Source of the DNA: Sphingobium sp. SYK-6
GTDB taxonomy: Bacteria; Pseudomonadota; Alphaproteobacteria; Sphingomonadales; Sphingomonadaceae
DNA length: 64,000 nt
Direction of reading: 5' to 3'
NCBI RefSeq assembly: GCF_000283515.1
Contig: NC_015976.1
Location: 186,001-250,000 of the forward strand
Shown: positions 24,800 to 34,284 of the stretch, piece by piece
Layout of the letters: every line of letters starts with the position of its first letter
How positions within the stretch are numbered: position 1 is the first letter of the stretch
The notes under the pieces: generated by a model
The model's database searches: none
What the model was told of the DNA's origin: nothing
The model's input: the letters and a program-made list of their open reading frames with translations, nothing else
Translations under genes and position numbers: made by a program

Positions 24800-26671
24800 T
24801 CATTCCGCCGCATCTTCCAGCCGCCCGCTCCGCCGCACGGCGATCTCGCCCGCTTCCGGGTTCATTCGTTCGGCTGCCTGCCGTGCCCACATCTGGGCGT
24901 AGATCCCGCCGCTGGCGAGCAGGGATGCATGCGACCCCTGTTCGGCAATACGGCCATCCTCCAGCACGATGATGTTGTCCGCGTGAACGATCGTCGAGAG
25001 CCGGTGCGCGACGATGATGGTGGTGCGGCGCGCCGAGACGTCCTCCAGCACGCCCTGGATCGCGGCTTCGGTGCGGCTGTCCAGCGCACTCGTCGCTTCG
25101 TCGAGGATGAGGATCGGCGGGTCCTTCACCAGCGTCCGTGCGATGGCCACGCGCTGCTTCTCCCCGCCGGAAAGCTTGAGGCCCCGCTCGCCGACCCGTG
25201 TGTCGTAGCCGAGCGGCTGCGTCTCGATGAAGCGGTCGATCGCCGCGCCCCGGGCTGCGGCCTCGATGTCCGCCTGCGTCGCATCATCCCGGCCATAGCC
25301 GATGTTGAAGCCGATCGTGTCGTTGAACAGCACCATGTCCTGCGGGACGATGCCGATGGCGCGCCGCAGCGAGGTCTGCCGGACCTGCGCGATGTCCTGC
25401 CCGTCGATGAGAATGCGGCCGCCCTGGATATCGTAGAAACGGAAGAGCAGCCGGGCGATGGTCGACTTGCCCGCGCCGCTGTGCCCGACGATGGCCAGTG
25501 TCGAGCCCGGGGGCACGGTGAAGGAGACGTCCTTGAGGATGGTCCGCTCCGGCTCGTACCCGAAGACGACATGGTCGAACCGCACTTCGCCGGCGCGGAT
25601 CTCCAGCGGCGGGGCGTCCGGCCGGTCGCGGATCTCGGCATCGGTGTCGATCAGGCGGAACATGGCTTCCATGTCGATGAGGCCCTGCCGGATCGTGCGA
25701 TACACCATGCCCAGCAGGTCGAGCGGGCGGAAGAGCTGCATCAGCAGGGCATTGACCAGCACCACGTCGCCGGGCGTGAAGCGTCCCTGGCTCCAGCCCC
25801 ACACGGTGAAGGCCATCGCACCGCCCATCATGAGGTTCGTGATGAGGGCCTGGCCGATATTGAGGAAGGCGAGGCTGTTATTGCTCTTGGTCGCGGCGTC
25901 CATGTAGCGTCGCTGCGCCTGGCTGTAGCGCGCCGCCTCGCGCTCCTCGGCGCTGAAATATTTCACCGTTTCGAAGTTGAGCAGGCTGTCGACCGCATGG
26001 GCGGTGGCGCCGGTGTCGAGGTCCACCATCTCCCGGCGCAGATTGTTGCGCCATTCCGTCACCTTCTGCGTGAAGCCGATATAGGCCGCGATCATCACCA
26101 GCGTGGCGGCAACAAGCCCGAAGCCGAACTTGATCTGGAAGATCACGGAGACGGCGACCAGCTCGATCGCGGTGGGGCCGATGTTGAAGATCAGGAAGTG
26201 GAGCATCGTCTCGATCGACGACGTGCCCCGCTCGATGACGCGCGTGACGCCGCCGGTTTTGCGGTTGAGGTGAAAGCGCAGCGAGAGATTGTGCAGGTGG
26301 CGCAAGGTCTGTTCGGCGATCAGCCGCTGCGCGTTGCGCCCCACCCGCTCGAAGGCGACATTACGCAGATTGTCCGAGAGCACGCCGCCGAACCGCGCGC
26401 CGGCATAGGCAAGCACCAGCGCGATGGCGAGGGCCACGCCGCTCTCCATGCCCGGCCCCATATTGTCGATCACGCCCTTGTAGGCGAAGGGCATCACCAG
26501 CGTGATCGCCTTGCCGGCCAGCACCAGCACCAGCGCCAGGAGGATGCGCGCTTTCAGGCGCGGCTCGCCGGCGGGCCAGAGATAGGGCAGGAAGCGCCGC
26601 AGCGTCACCCATGCCGATGGCGTGGTGGTCCCCTCGCCACCGGCAATCCCGTCTGCCTGCTTCATCGCCAT
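24800..26671 (-). CDS. ABC exporter of the Atm1/HMT1 type
   Basis: A 623-residue half-transporter with fused membrane and ATPase domains. Six helices lie in residues about 35-320, with the stretch LRFHLNRKTGGVTRVIERGTS typical of Atm1/ABCB7 relatives. The ATPase (about 360-600) has Walker A GHSGAGKST, signature LSGGEKQRVAIAR and Walker B ILILDEATSALD, then the H-loop AHRLST. Characterised Atm1 homologues in related bacteria export glutathione-metal complexes and glutathione derivatives, and the mitochondrial forms act in iron-sulfur export. The ATG at 26671 (MAMKQADG) or 26665 could start. No partner gene is adjacent; a 556-base gene-free stretch precedes it. Confidence 0.93.
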   Translation of the reverse strand: MAMKQADGIAGGEGTTTPSAWVTLRRFLPYLWPAGEPRLKARILLALVLVLAGKAITLVMPFAYKGVIDNMGPGMESGVALAIALVLAYAGARFGGVLSDNLRNVAFERVGRNAQRLIAEQTLRHLHNLSLRFHLNRKTGGVTRVIERGTSSIETMLHFLIFNIGPTAIELVAVSVIFQIKFGFGLVAATLVMIAAYIGFTQKVTEWRNNLRREMVDLDTGATAHAVDSLLNFETVKYFSAEEREAARYSQAQRRYMDAATKSNNSLAFLNIGQALITNLMMGGAMAFTVWGWSQGRFTPGDVVLVNALLMQLFRPLDLLGMVYRTIRQGLIDMEAMFRLIDTDAEIRDRPDAPPLEIRAGEVRFDHVVFGYEPERTILKDVSFTVPPGSTLAIVGHSGAGKSTIARLLFRFYDIQGGRILIDGQDIAQVRQTSLRRAIGIVPQDMVLFNDTIGFNIGYGRDDATQADIEAAARGAAIDRFIETQPLGYDTRVGERGLKLSGGEKQRVAIARTLVKDPPILILDEATSALDSRTEAAIQGVLEDVSARRTTIIVAHRLSTIVHADNIIVLEDGRIAEQGSHASLLASGGIYAQMWARQAAERMNPEAGEIAVRRSGRLEDAAE

Positions 26672-27227
26672 CCGGCCCCACCTAGGCGCGGCCGGGGCGA
26701 ATGCCAATAGGGTCGGCCGGCGGGGAAACGGAATGGGGGTTGGACCGGCTGATTCGCAGAGCCGGGGCGGGAGCGGGGCCCCATCAGGATGGGAAGGGGA
26801 GCGACGGCCGGCGCGTGAGCTCCACAAGGGGCCGGGAGGCCGTCCAACACTGCGCAGCGGTCTGGAAGTTCACAAAGATGATGATACGTCCGTCCCATCT
26901 TCCGCTTCCGTGACCTTCGCGGCAGGTCCGATGCGAGGGACGCCAGAGCCCATCCCGGCAAGTCTGTGCGGCCAGACCGGATGAAAATGCTTCCGGTGAG
27001 AAAGAGCCATGCCTTGCCTGCCCTCTTTCCGGAAGAGGTTTCCACCATGGCTGCCATGGTGGAGAGGGTGTAGGACAGGGGAAAAGCGAGACGGTTCGGG
27101 AAAGAGGGGAACTACTCCCCGCACCAGCTCGTCCGTGTGTGGCAGGACTGGTCGATCGAGCCGTGGACAAAAAGGCTGAAAAGCCCGCTTCTGGCTCCCT
27201 CAACGTCCGCGAATATGTCCGCGCAAC
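26672..27227. other. 556-base gene-free region with two hairpins
   Basis: No convincing gene. CCACCATGG at 27042-27050 and CCATGGTGG at 27054-27062 form a perfect 9-bp stem with a CTG loop, extendable by a T-A pair. Just upstream CCTCTT (27022-27027) pairs with AAGAGG (27033-27038). A short direct repeat GTCCGCG occurs at 27205-27211 and 27217-27223. The promoter of the ABC exporter should lie at the low-coordinate end and the 3' end of the dioxygenase-like transcript at the high end. Confidence 0.6.
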
Positions 27228-28157
27228 CTAGATCGGCACATTCTCGTCAACGACGATCGTGACCTCCGCCGTATAGCCCGCCGAGGCACTTCCGGTGGCG
27301 ACGAGGGTGCGTGCGTTGTTCTGCGCGGTCGTGTTGTTCCCGAAGACATTATCGTTGGCGACGGTTACGCCAGCGAAATTGGTCGCGGAGCCCGGATAGG
27401 TGGCGGTGTCCGCATAGGCGGCCGTGCACATCGCCGCCGGCAGGATGAGCTGGGTGACGAAACGGGCATTGCTGCCGATCGTCGCATTGGCCACGCTCGA
27501 GAAGATCTCGACATAGATGTGGGGATAGCGCCCCGCGATGCAGCCGGGCACGATGGTCGTGAACGTCACCTTGCCGTCCGCGCCTGTCTGCTGGACCCCG
27601 CGCAGATAGGATTCGGTCGGGATCGGCTGATAGAGCGAGAAGCGGCCCTGCGCATCGGCATGCCAGATGTAGACCGCATAGTTGGCGAGGGGGCCGCACT
27701 GGGTCCGGACATTGGCAAGCGTGATGGTGAGCGCCAGTCGCACACCAGCGGCCGTTGTCGTGGACGTGCCGAGGAAGCTGGTGCGGATGTCGCTGCGGAC
27801 GACCCCCGTCTGCGAGAGAATGTTGTTGGTGATGCCATTGCTGGCCGTGGTGCCGTCGGCCGGATAATCGCCTTTCGATTCCTCGGGCGTGACCTCGCAC
27901 GTCACCGGCGGTGCGGTGGGCGTGGGGCTTGGGGTCGGCGAGGGGCTCGGCGTGGGCGAGGGCGTCGGTGTCGGGGGAATGACCGTGTCGCCACCCCCGT
28001 CCGAATCCGAGCCGCACGCCGTGAGCAGCGCGAAGGTTCCCGCGCCCGCAAGCCAGCCGACGACGCGCCGCCGGCCGATGGAGGACCATTGTTGTTCTGG
28101 TATTTGACCATGATTCTCGACGTTGCGGTTTTCGGACACGCGATCGGACATGGTCAT
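27228..28157 (-). CDS. Tat-exported lipoprotein with degenerate intradiol-dioxygenase-like fold
   Basis: A 309-residue protein. The leader has twin arginines (GRRRVVGWLAGAGTF) and lipobox LLTAC near residue 48, then a Pro-Thr-Ser repeat linker to about residue 85. The rest matches the intradiol ring-cleavage dioxygenase core: YAVYIWHADAQGRFSLY, YLRGVQQTGADGKVTF and TTIVPGCIAGRYPHIYVEIF. Iron ligands in active relatives are Tyr in GxY, Tyr in PGxY, and both His of HIH. Here they read GRF, PGCI and HIY, so only one remains. It is probably non-catalytic, or binds something else. GGGAGAG lies before the ATG at 28157. Confidence 0.75.
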   Translation of the reverse strand: MTMSDRVSENRNVENHGQIPEQQWSSIGRRRVVGWLAGAGTFALLTACGSDSDGGGDTVIPPTPTPSPTPSPSPTPSPTPTAPPVTCEVTPEESKGDYPADGTTASNGITNNILSQTGVVRSDIRTSFLGTSTTTAAGVRLALTITLANVRTQCGPLANYAVYIWHADAQGRFSLYQPIPTESYLRGVQQTGADGKVTFTTIVPGCIAGRYPHIYVEIFSSVANATIGSNARFVTQLILPAAMCTAAYADTATYPGSATNFAGVTVANDNVFGNNTTAQNNARTLVATGSASAGYTAEVTIVVDENVPI

Positions 28158-28237
28158 GGCATCTCTCCCACTCTGCCTCCACGGGCTCTCCAACGCCGAA
28201 CGCGACAAAACGTTCCCGTGCATCGTTGAGGCGGGGA

Positions 28238-29173
28238 TCAGGCCCGTGCCCTGAATATGCTCCAGCCAGTCGCTTCGGCCAGTCTTTCGAGCGCCAGCGT
28301 GCCCAGTTGGGAGTTTCCGCTCGCGTTCAGTCCGGGCGACCAGACGGCGATGCTCGCCTTGCCCGGCACCACCGCGAGGATGCCGCCGCCGACGCCGGAT
28401 TTGCCCGGCATGCCGATGCGGAAGGCGAAGTCTCCGCTGGCGTCATAATGGCCGCACGTGAGCATGAGCGCATTGATGCGCCGCGCGCGGCGTGGGGAGA
28501 TCACGCGGCCGGCGCCGGGCTGCATGCCGTCCAGCATCAGGAAGCGGCCCGCCATGGCGAGCTGGAGGCAACTCATCGCGATGGCGCACTGGTGGAAGTA
28601 GCAGCCCAGCACCAGCTCGACGGAATGATGGATATTGCCGAAGGCGCGCATGTAATTGGCGAGGGCGATGTTGCGATAGCCTGTCTCGGCTTCCCCGCGC
28701 GCGATGGCCTCATCCACCACGATCGTCTCGTCATCCGCGAGGAAGCGCACGAAGCGCAGCAGCTCGCCTATCGACTCCCGCGGCATGTGTCCGGAGAGAT
28801 TGACGTCCGCGACGACGATCGCCCCGGCATTGATGAAGGGGTTGCGCGGAATGCCGTGCTCCGCCTCGAGCTGGACGATCGAATTGAAGGCATTGCCCGA
28901 GGGCTCCCGTCCGACCCGGCGCCAGAGCTGGTCGCCGATCTTGCCCAGCGCCATGGTGAGCGCGAACACCTTGGAGATGGACTGGATGGAGAAAGGCATT
29001 TCCGCGTCGCCGCCCATCGCGGTCGCGCCATCGGCCGTGACGACGGCCATGCCGAACCGGTCGGTGGATATGCCCGCAAGGCCGGGAATGTAGCGGGCCG
29101 GCGCGCCTCGCTCCGTCTCGGCCGCCATGGCGGCGACGATCTCGTCGACTATGGCCTGCAGATTTGGCGTCAT
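28238..29173 (-). CDS. glsA: glutaminase
   Basis: A 311-residue serine-dependent glutaminase converting glutamine to glutamate and ammonia in the cytoplasm. The family nucleophile is in SIQSISKVF (SxxK, about residues 63-70). NPFINAGAI, the tyrosine-containing [10 protein letters not shown] and the late GKSGVGGG loop are all conserved. Length fits the family. It lies 10 bases downstream of a dicarboxylate symporter gene on the same strand, so uptake of glutamate or aspartate and glutamine breakdown may be co-expressed. Acid-stress or nitrogen roles are known for relatives but are not shown here. Confidence 0.94.
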   Translation of the reverse strand: MTPNLQAIVDEIVAAMAAETERGAPARYIPGLAGISTDRFGMAVVTADGATAMGGDAEMPFSIQSISKVFALTMALGKIGDQLWRRVGREPSGNAFNSIVQLEAEHGIPRNPFINAGAIVVADVNLSGHMPRESIGELLRFVRFLADDETIVVDEAIARGEAETGYRNIALANYMRAFGNIHHSVELVLGCYFHQCAIAMSCLQLAMAGRFLMLDGMQPGAGRVISPRRARRINALMLTCGHYDASGDFAFRIGMPGKSGVGGGILAVVPGKASIAVWSPGLNASGNSQLGTLALERLAEATGWSIFRARA

Positions 29174-29183
29174 CCGGGCGTCG

Positions 29184-30494
29184 TCAGGCCATGTCCGGAT
29201 CGGGATCCCGGGCCCGGCTGAGGCTTGAGATGACCTGCGCGGCGACCAGGTCGCCGATCACGTTCAGCGTCGTGCGGCACATGTCGAGGAAGCGATCGAT
29301 CCCCAGGACGAGGCCGATGCCTTCCGGCGGAACGCCCACGGTGCCGAGGATGAGCGCGATCACCGGCAGGGAGCCCGCGGGCACGCCCGCCGTCCCGATC
29401 CCGCCCAGGATGCAGACCAGCATCACCACGAACTGCTGCCCGAGCGTGAGATCGATGCCGAAGAACTGGGCGAGGAAGAGGACCGTGACTCCCTCGAACA
29501 TCGCCGTGCCGTTCTGGTTGGCAGTCGCGCCGATGGTGAGCACGAAGCGGGCGATGGGGCGCGGCAGCCTGAGCTTGTCCTCGGCCACGCGCAGTGCGGT
29601 GGGCAAGGTCGCGTTGGAGGAGGACGTGGCGAAAGCCATCACCATGGCTTCCTGCGTCTCGCGGAAGAAGGCGACGGGGCTCTTCCGAGCGATGGTGGAG
29701 AGGATCAGCGGAAAGACGCCGAACATCTGCAGGCCGAGCGCCAGCAGCACCACGAAGACATAGGCCGAGAGCCGGATGATGAGATCCCAGCCGAACTGGG
29801 CGGCGAGATTGAACATGAAGCAGAAGATCGCGATTGGCGCGAGCTGGATCACGAGGCCGATGAGCCGCATCGACACTTCGAACACGCCGTCGAAGGCGGC
29901 CTTGAGAGTCGCGGTCTTGCTGTCGTCCACCAGCAGCAGGCCGATGCCGAAGAAGAGCGCGAAGAACATGACGGCCAGAATGTCGTTGCTGCTCATCGCG
30001 GCCACGAAGTTCGTCGGAACGATGGCGAGAAGCGCGTCAACGCCGCTCTTTGCTTCGCCCGCCCCCTTCAGGATCGAGGACGCGCCTTCGGAGGAGGCGG
30101 CGATCAGCCCGTTCGCCACCTCGGGATCCACGCCCGCGCCGGGCCGCAGCAGATTCACCAGAAGAAGGCTGATCGCCACGGCGATGGCCGAGACGATGAC
30201 GGTGTAGACCAATGTGCGCAGGCCGATGGAGCCGAGCCGCTTCGCCTCGCCCATTTCGGCGACGCCCACGATCAGCGCGGAAACCAGAAGCGGTATGACC
30301 AGCATGAACAGCAGCCGCAGGAAGATCTGCCCGAGCGGCTGCGTGACGTAGCCGATGACGACATCGACCCAGGGCGCGCCGGCGGCGAAGCTGTGGACGA
30401 TCAGGCCGAGCACCAGCCCCGCCAGGAAGCCTCCAAGCATCCGGTATTGCAGGCGACTTTCACCGCGTTCCGACGCCGCGCCGGTTGCATTCAT
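29184..30494 (-). CDS. dicarboxylate/amino acid:cation symporter (DAACS family)
   Basis: A 436-residue membrane carrier of the glutamate-transporter fold (GltP/DctA type). About eight membrane helices and two re-entrant loops are expected. The serine-rich loop is [12 protein letters not shown] (about residue 300), the unwound helix motif is [14 protein letters not shown], and [13 protein letters not shown] marks the second hairpin. It moves glutamate, aspartate or C4-dicarboxylates with protons or sodium; the exact substrate is not readable. GGGAG stands about 9 bases before ATG 30494. It precedes glsA on the same strand with a 10-base gap. Confidence 0.93.
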   Translation of the reverse strand: MNATGAASERGESRLQYRMLGGFLAGLVLGLIVHSFAAGAPWVDVVIGYVTQPLGQIFLRLLFMLVIPLLVSALIVGVAEMGEAKRLGSIGLRTLVYTVIVSAIAVAISLLLVNLLRPGAGVDPEVANGLIAASSEGASSILKGAGEAKSGVDALLAIVPTNFVAAMSSNDILAVMFFALFFGIGLLLVDDSKTATLKAAFDGVFEVSMRLIGLVIQLAPIAIFCFMFNLAAQFGWDLIIRLSAYVFVVLLALGLQMFGVFPLILSTIARKSPVAFFRETQEAMVMAFATSSSNATLPTALRVAEDKLRLPRPIARFVLTIGATANQNGTAMFEGVTVLFLAQFFGIDLTLGQQFVVMLVCILGGIGTAGVPAGSLPVIALILGTVGVPPEGIGLVLGIDRFLDMCRTTLNVIGDLVAAQVISSLSRARDPDPDMA

Positions 30495-30558
30495 GGCGAT
30501 TGCTCCCTTGCTCGCTCCCATCACCTAACAGTGGCGGGGCGGGGGCGCAAACCCGGCC

Positions 30559-31809
30559 TCAGATGTTGGGCTGCTTGGGCCGCAGCATGGCGCGGCGCGG
30601 GCGCGTGAACAGCTTGCCGTGCTCGGCCCACAGGATGAAGCCCAGGCCAATCAGCCCGGTGAGGAAGAAGCCCTCCGCCAGCGGCTGGGTCGTCCCGTCG
30701 AATCGCTGGCCGGTGAGCGCGCCGATGAGCGTCGCCACGGCCATGCGCGCGAAGCTCTGGAAGCTCGCCGCCGCCCCGGCGATATGGCCGAAGGGCTCCA
30801 TCGCGATCGAGCCGAAATTGGAACCGGTGAAGCCGACCATGCCCATGTTGAGCGCGATGAGGGCAAGGAACAGCAGCATCGGCTCGGGATGCAGCTGGCT
30901 GGCCCCCAGCTGCGCCAGGCTCAGCACGATGAAGGCGATCAGGGCCATGTGCGAGACGCGCCGGGCCCCGAACCGTTCGACGATCCGGCTGTTGGAGAAG
31001 TTGGCGATCGCCATCGATCCCGCGACGCAGGCGAAGGCGAGCGGAAAGATGTCCGCCGCATCGAACACGTCGAAGAAGATCTGCTGGGCGCTGTTGAGGA
31101 AGCCGAACATGCCGCCCATCATGATGCCGGCACCGAGCATGTAGCCCAGGCCCTGCCGGTCCGTGACGACGGACAGCCAGTTCCGCGCGATGACCGTGGG
31201 CGCGATGGGCTGGCGATAATCCGGATCGAGCGTCTCGGGCAGGCGGAACCAGGCCCAGACCAGCACGCCCGCGGCGCTGACCGCGAGCACGTGGAAAATC
31301 TCCCGCCAGCTCGCCACGATCAGCACGAGCTGGCCGATGGATGGCGCGAGCACCGGCACCAGCAGGAAGATGATGATGATGAGGCTCATCACGCGGGCCA
31401 TGCGGTCGCCTTCATAGCGGTCGCGGATCACGGACACGGCGAGCACGCCGAGGCCCGCGGCGAAGAAGCCGTGGATCGCCCGCATGGTGAGCAGCGCTTC
31501 GTAAGTGGGTGCGACCGCGCTGGCGAGGCCGCCGAGCGCCGAGCATGTGATGCTGACCAGCAGCATGGGCCGGCGCCCGAAGCGATCGGACATGGGCCCC
31601 GCGACCAGCGAACCCACCGCATTCGCCAGCATATATGACGTAATCATATATTGCAGCGAATTGGGATCGGCCACGCCCAGCGACGCGCGGATCGCGGGGA
31701 AAGCGGGCAGCATCGCATCGATCGCCAGCGCATTGAGCGCCATGATCGACGCCATCAGCGCCACGAATTCGCGATCGTGCATCGGAAAGGGCTTCGCCTG
31801 CGTGGCCAT
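30559..31809 (-). CDS. MFS multidrug transporter, Bcr/CflA type
   Basis: A 416-residue 12-helix transporter. The first half holds LNALAIDAMLPAFPAI and the loop motif GPMSDRFGRRPMLL between helices 2 and 3, both characteristic of the Bcr/CflA drug-resistance branch. The second half begins after the central loop near residue 200. Substrates of relatives include bicyclomycin, chloramphenicol, florfenicol and others; none can be chosen here. It is 64 bases upstream of the symporter gene on the same strand, so it could share that transcript. Confidence 0.9.
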   Translation of the reverse strand: MATQAKPFPMHDREFVALMASIMALNALAIDAMLPAFPAIRASLGVADPNSLQYMITSYMLANAVGSLVAGPMSDRFGRRPMLLVSITCSALGGLASAVAPTYEALLTMRAIHGFFAAGLGVLAVSVIRDRYEGDRMARVMSLIIIIFLLVPVLAPSIGQLVLIVASWREIFHVLAVSAAGVLVWAWFRLPETLDPDYRQPIAPTVIARNWLSVVTDRQGLGYMLGAGIMMGGMFGFLNSAQQIFFDVFDAADIFPLAFACVAGSMAIANFSNSRIVERFGARRVSHMALIAFIVLSLAQLGASQLHPEPMLLFLALIALNMGMVGFTGSNFGSIAMEPFGHIAGAAASFQSFARMAVATLIGALTGQRFDGTTQPLAEGFFLTGLIGLGFILWAEHGKLFTRPRRAMLRPKQPNI

Positions 31810-31925
31810 GGCTCCTGCTCTTCATGGTGGTCGGTCGGATGCCTATGCACAGGCCGGCGGTGCTTGGCCAGCCCCGCGGCGCGCTTTCATCGCATGGATG
31901 CGGCGGCCGGCAAGCCGGCGGCGAT

Positions 31926-32519
31926 TCATCCCCTCAGCAGGAAGACCGCATGTTCGGCGAACAGATTGGCATTGGCGGAGCCGGTTTCCCGGCCGTCGTT
32001 GAGGAACCATTGCCCGTCAATGGTCCAGCCCCGCTCGCGCACCATCGCCCGGAAATCGTCGATCGTCACATGGTGGATGTTGGGCGTGTCGTACCAGCGG
32101 TCCGGCAGCAGCCGCGTGACGGGCATGCGGCCGCCGAACAGCAGCGAGAGCCGCCCGCGCCAGTGCGCGAAATTGGGGAAGGACACGAACGCCTGTTTGC
32201 CGATGCGCAGCAGGGATTCGACCACCTTGTCCGGCCGGCGCGTCGTCTGAAGGGTCTGGCTGAGGATCGCGAAATCGAAGCTGCGGTCGGGATAATAGCG
32301 AAGGTCAGTGTCGGCATCGCCCTGCACCACGGCAAGCCCGCGCGCCACGGCGGCGGCCACGTTGGCGGGGTCCAGTTCCAGCCCGCGCACATCCGCTCCG
32401 ACCCTGTCCCGCAGCGCCGCCATCAGCGCGCCGTCGCCGCAGCCCACGTCCAGCACGCGCGCGCCGGGCGTCACATGGCGCGCGATCAGCGCCAGGTCGG
32501 GACGCAGGACTTCGCTCAT
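31926..32519 (-). CDS. metW: methionine biosynthesis protein MetW
   Basis: A 197-residue SAM-methyltransferase-like protein. It starts [19 protein letters not shown], then motif I VLDVGCGDGALM, LELDPANVAAAVARG and FDFAILSQTLQ. Then FPNFAHWRGRLSLLFGGRMPVT is a MetW hallmark. MetW works with MetX in making O-acyl homoserine for methionine in proteobacteria. Its ATG overlaps the stop of the GNAT gene by four bases, which in turn overlaps metX, so all three form one minus-strand operon. Confidence 0.95.
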   Translation of the reverse strand: MSEVLRPDLALIARHVTPGARVLDVGCGDGALMAALRDRVGADVRGLELDPANVAAAVARGLAVVQGDADTDLRYYPDRSFDFAILSQTLQTTRRPDKVVESLLRIGKQAFVSFPNFAHWRGRLSLLFGGRMPVTRLLPDRWYDTPNIHHVTIDDFRAMVRERGWTIDGQWFLNDGRETGSANANLFAEHAVFLLRG

Positions 32520-32977
32520 GCCGGGGCGTCCCCGCCGCCATTGAGCAGGGCGTCGAACGCGGGATCGAGACGCTCCATGTAGCGATCCGGCTTCTTCAGC
32601 GCACGGAAGCCGAGCGCGGCATAGACGCCATGGGCATCGAGCGTGGTGAGGCCGATGCGGCGCATCCCCTGGAAATCGGGATGATCGAGAAACCACTGCA
32701 CCATCCGGCGCCCGAGCCCCACCCCGCGCGCGGCCTCGTCGATCCACACGTCGCTCAGCCAGCCGAATGTCGCATGGTCGGTGATCATCCGCGCGAAGCC
32801 GATCTGGATGCCGTCCCGATAGGCGCCGAGACAATGCGATCCGTCGATCGCCCGGTCCACGAGCGCGCGCGCGATGCCGGGCGACCAGTAGCTCGAGGCG
32901 AGCCAGCCATGGATGCGCGCGCGGTCCAGCCGCGCGGGATCGTCGCTCAACTCGATTTCGTCCTGCGCCTCGTTCAC
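32516..32977 (-). CDS. GNAT-family N-acetyltransferase between metX and metW
   Basis: A 153-residue acetyltransferase. The early segment [16 protein letters not shown] is followed by [20 protein letters not shown] and the acetyl-CoA loop [13 protein letters not shown] (about residues 85-97). A degenerate C-terminal [16 protein letters not shown] follows. The IHGWLxxSYW type occurs in many small GNAT proteins of unknown substrate. Overlaps of four bases with metX upstream and metW downstream show it is translated as part of the methionine operon. Whether it modifies an intermediate or simply rides along is unknown. Confidence 0.87.
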   Translation of the reverse strand: MNEAQDEIELSDDPARLDRARIHGWLASSYWSPGIARALVDRAIDGSHCLGAYRDGIQIGFARMITDHATFGWLSDVWIDEAARGVGLGRRMVQWFLDHPDFQGMRRIGLTTLDAHGVYAALGFRALKKPDRYMERLDPAFDALLNGGGDAPA

Positions 32978-34119
32978 GCGCCCGCCCTCAGGAAGCCGTC
33001 CAGCACGCGATTCATCTCCGGCGCTTCCAGCAGGAAGCTGTCATGGCCGAAGGGACTTGAAAGCTCGACGAAGCTCGCCGCGCGGCCGGCGGCATGCAGC
33101 GCGTGGACGATGTTGCGCGATTCCGCCGTGGGATAGAGCCAGTCGGTGTCGAAGCTGATGATGCAGAAGCGCGCGTTCGTCCGCGCGAAAGCGCTCGCAA
33201 GGCTGCCGCCATGATCCTCCGCCAGATCGAAATAGTCCGTCGCGCGCGTGATGTAGAGATAGCTGTTGGCGTCGAACCGCTCGACGAAGCTGATGCCCTG
33301 GTGCCGCAAATAGCTCTCGATCTGGAAATCGGCATCGAAACCGAAGGTTTTGGCCTCGCGGGCCTGCAGCTTGCGGCCGAACTTCTCGGTCAGCCCCGCC
33401 TCGGACAGATAAGTGATGTGCGCGGCCATGCGCGCCACCGCCAGGCCGGCCGTCGGCGCGTTGCCGTCCGCATAATAGTCGCCGCCGCGCCAGCGCGGAT
33501 CGGCCATGATCGCCTGCCGCCCCACTTCGTGAAACGCGATGTTCTGCGCGCTGTGCCGGGCCGTGGAGGCAATGACGATGGCCGCGCGGACGCGCTCGGG
33601 GAAGAGCGTGGGCCACACCAGCGCCTGCATGCCGCCCATCGATCCCCCGACGACCGCCGCCAGTTGCGCCACGCCCAGATGATCGAGCAGCATCGCCTGC
33701 GCGCGCACCATGTCGGCAATGGTGATGACGGGAAAGCGCATGGCATAAGGCGTGCCCGTGGCGGGATCGACACTGGCCGGGCCCGATGAGCCGAGGCAGC
33801 TTCCCAGCACATTGGCGCAGATGATGAAGTGGCGCGCGGGGTCTATCGGCTTGTCCGGGCCGACCGCGCGGGTCCACCATCCGGGCTTGCCCGTGACGGG
33901 GTGCTTGGAGGCGACGAACTGGTCCCCGGTGAGGGCATGACAAATCAGGACGGCATTGCTCCGGTCCGCGTTCAGCGTGCCATAGGTCTCATAGGCAATG
34001 TCGACGGGCTTCAGCGCGGCACCGCTGTCGAGCAGCAAGGGGCCCGGCAGGCGCACGGAACGGCGCAAACCATAACGCTGGTCGCCCGGTTGTGTCGCGA
34101 TCTCGCTGTGCGCGGTCAT
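32974..34119 (-). CDS. metX: homoserine O-acyltransferase MetX
   Basis: A 381-residue alpha/beta hydrolase-fold acyltransferase activating homoserine for methionine synthesis. The family start is [27 protein letters not shown] (in two pieces), with the nucleophile in [10 protein letters not shown] near residue 160. Asp is in [10 protein letters not shown] and His in SPFGHDSFL. Both acetyl- and succinyl-CoA users exist in this family, and I cannot decide the donor by eye. A TTGACA on the minus strand at 34156-34151 is 32 bases before ATG, which could mean a very short leader. First gene of the metX-GNAT-metW operon. Confidence 0.95.
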   Translation of the reverse strand: MTAHSEIATQPGDQRYGLRRSVRLPGPLLLDSGAALKPVDIAYETYGTLNADRSNAVLICHALTGDQFVASKHPVTGKPGWWTRAVGPDKPIDPARHFIICANVLGSCLGSSGPASVDPATGTPYAMRFPVITIADMVRAQAMLLDHLGVAQLAAVVGGSMGGMQALVWPTLFPERVRAAIVIASTARHSAQNIAFHEVGRQAIMADPRWRGGDYYADGNAPTAGLAVARMAAHITYLSEAGLTEKFGRKLQAREAKTFGFDADFQIESYLRHQGISFVERFDANSYLYITRATDYFDLAEDHGGSLASAFARTNARFCIISFDTDWLYPTAESRNIVHALHAAGRAASFVELSSPFGHDSFLLEAPEMNRVLDGFLRAGA

Positions 34120-34284
34120 GACCGGAGCGCTTGAGCCGATGCGCAGGCGTTGTCAATCGGGGCTCCGCCATGCAGGCGCCGTCATGCCCCCGCGACGCCC
34201 GGCAGCACGTTGGCGCGCCGCTTCCCGCAGGATCGCCGATCGCTGCCTTTGCCAATCGCGCCGCGCGGAGCTAAAGGCGCTGCC

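Noticed and set aside
24773..26710. 645-codon plus-strand frame over the ABC exporter
   Set aside because: Lies opposite a clear ATP-binding cassette gene with all motifs; the frame has no recognisable domain and an unnatural Arg/Asp/His-rich composition.
26914..27231. Plus-strand frame without stop that ends LNVREYVRAT just before the dioxygenase-like gene
   Set aside because: About 105 open codons, but no ATG, no recognisable domain and only a late GTG; judged chance, although the last 20 residues look protein-like.
27870..27975. Pro-Thr-Ser coding repeat as a separate repeat element
   Set aside because: It is the low-complexity stalk of the dioxygenase-like lipoprotein, in frame, and common after lipobox leaders.
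34120..34284. Possible SAM-responsive riboswitch upstream of metX
   Set aside because: Alphaproteobacterial metX genes sometimes carry one, but I could not find the conserved SAM-II pairing, and the likely promoter leaves almost no leader.
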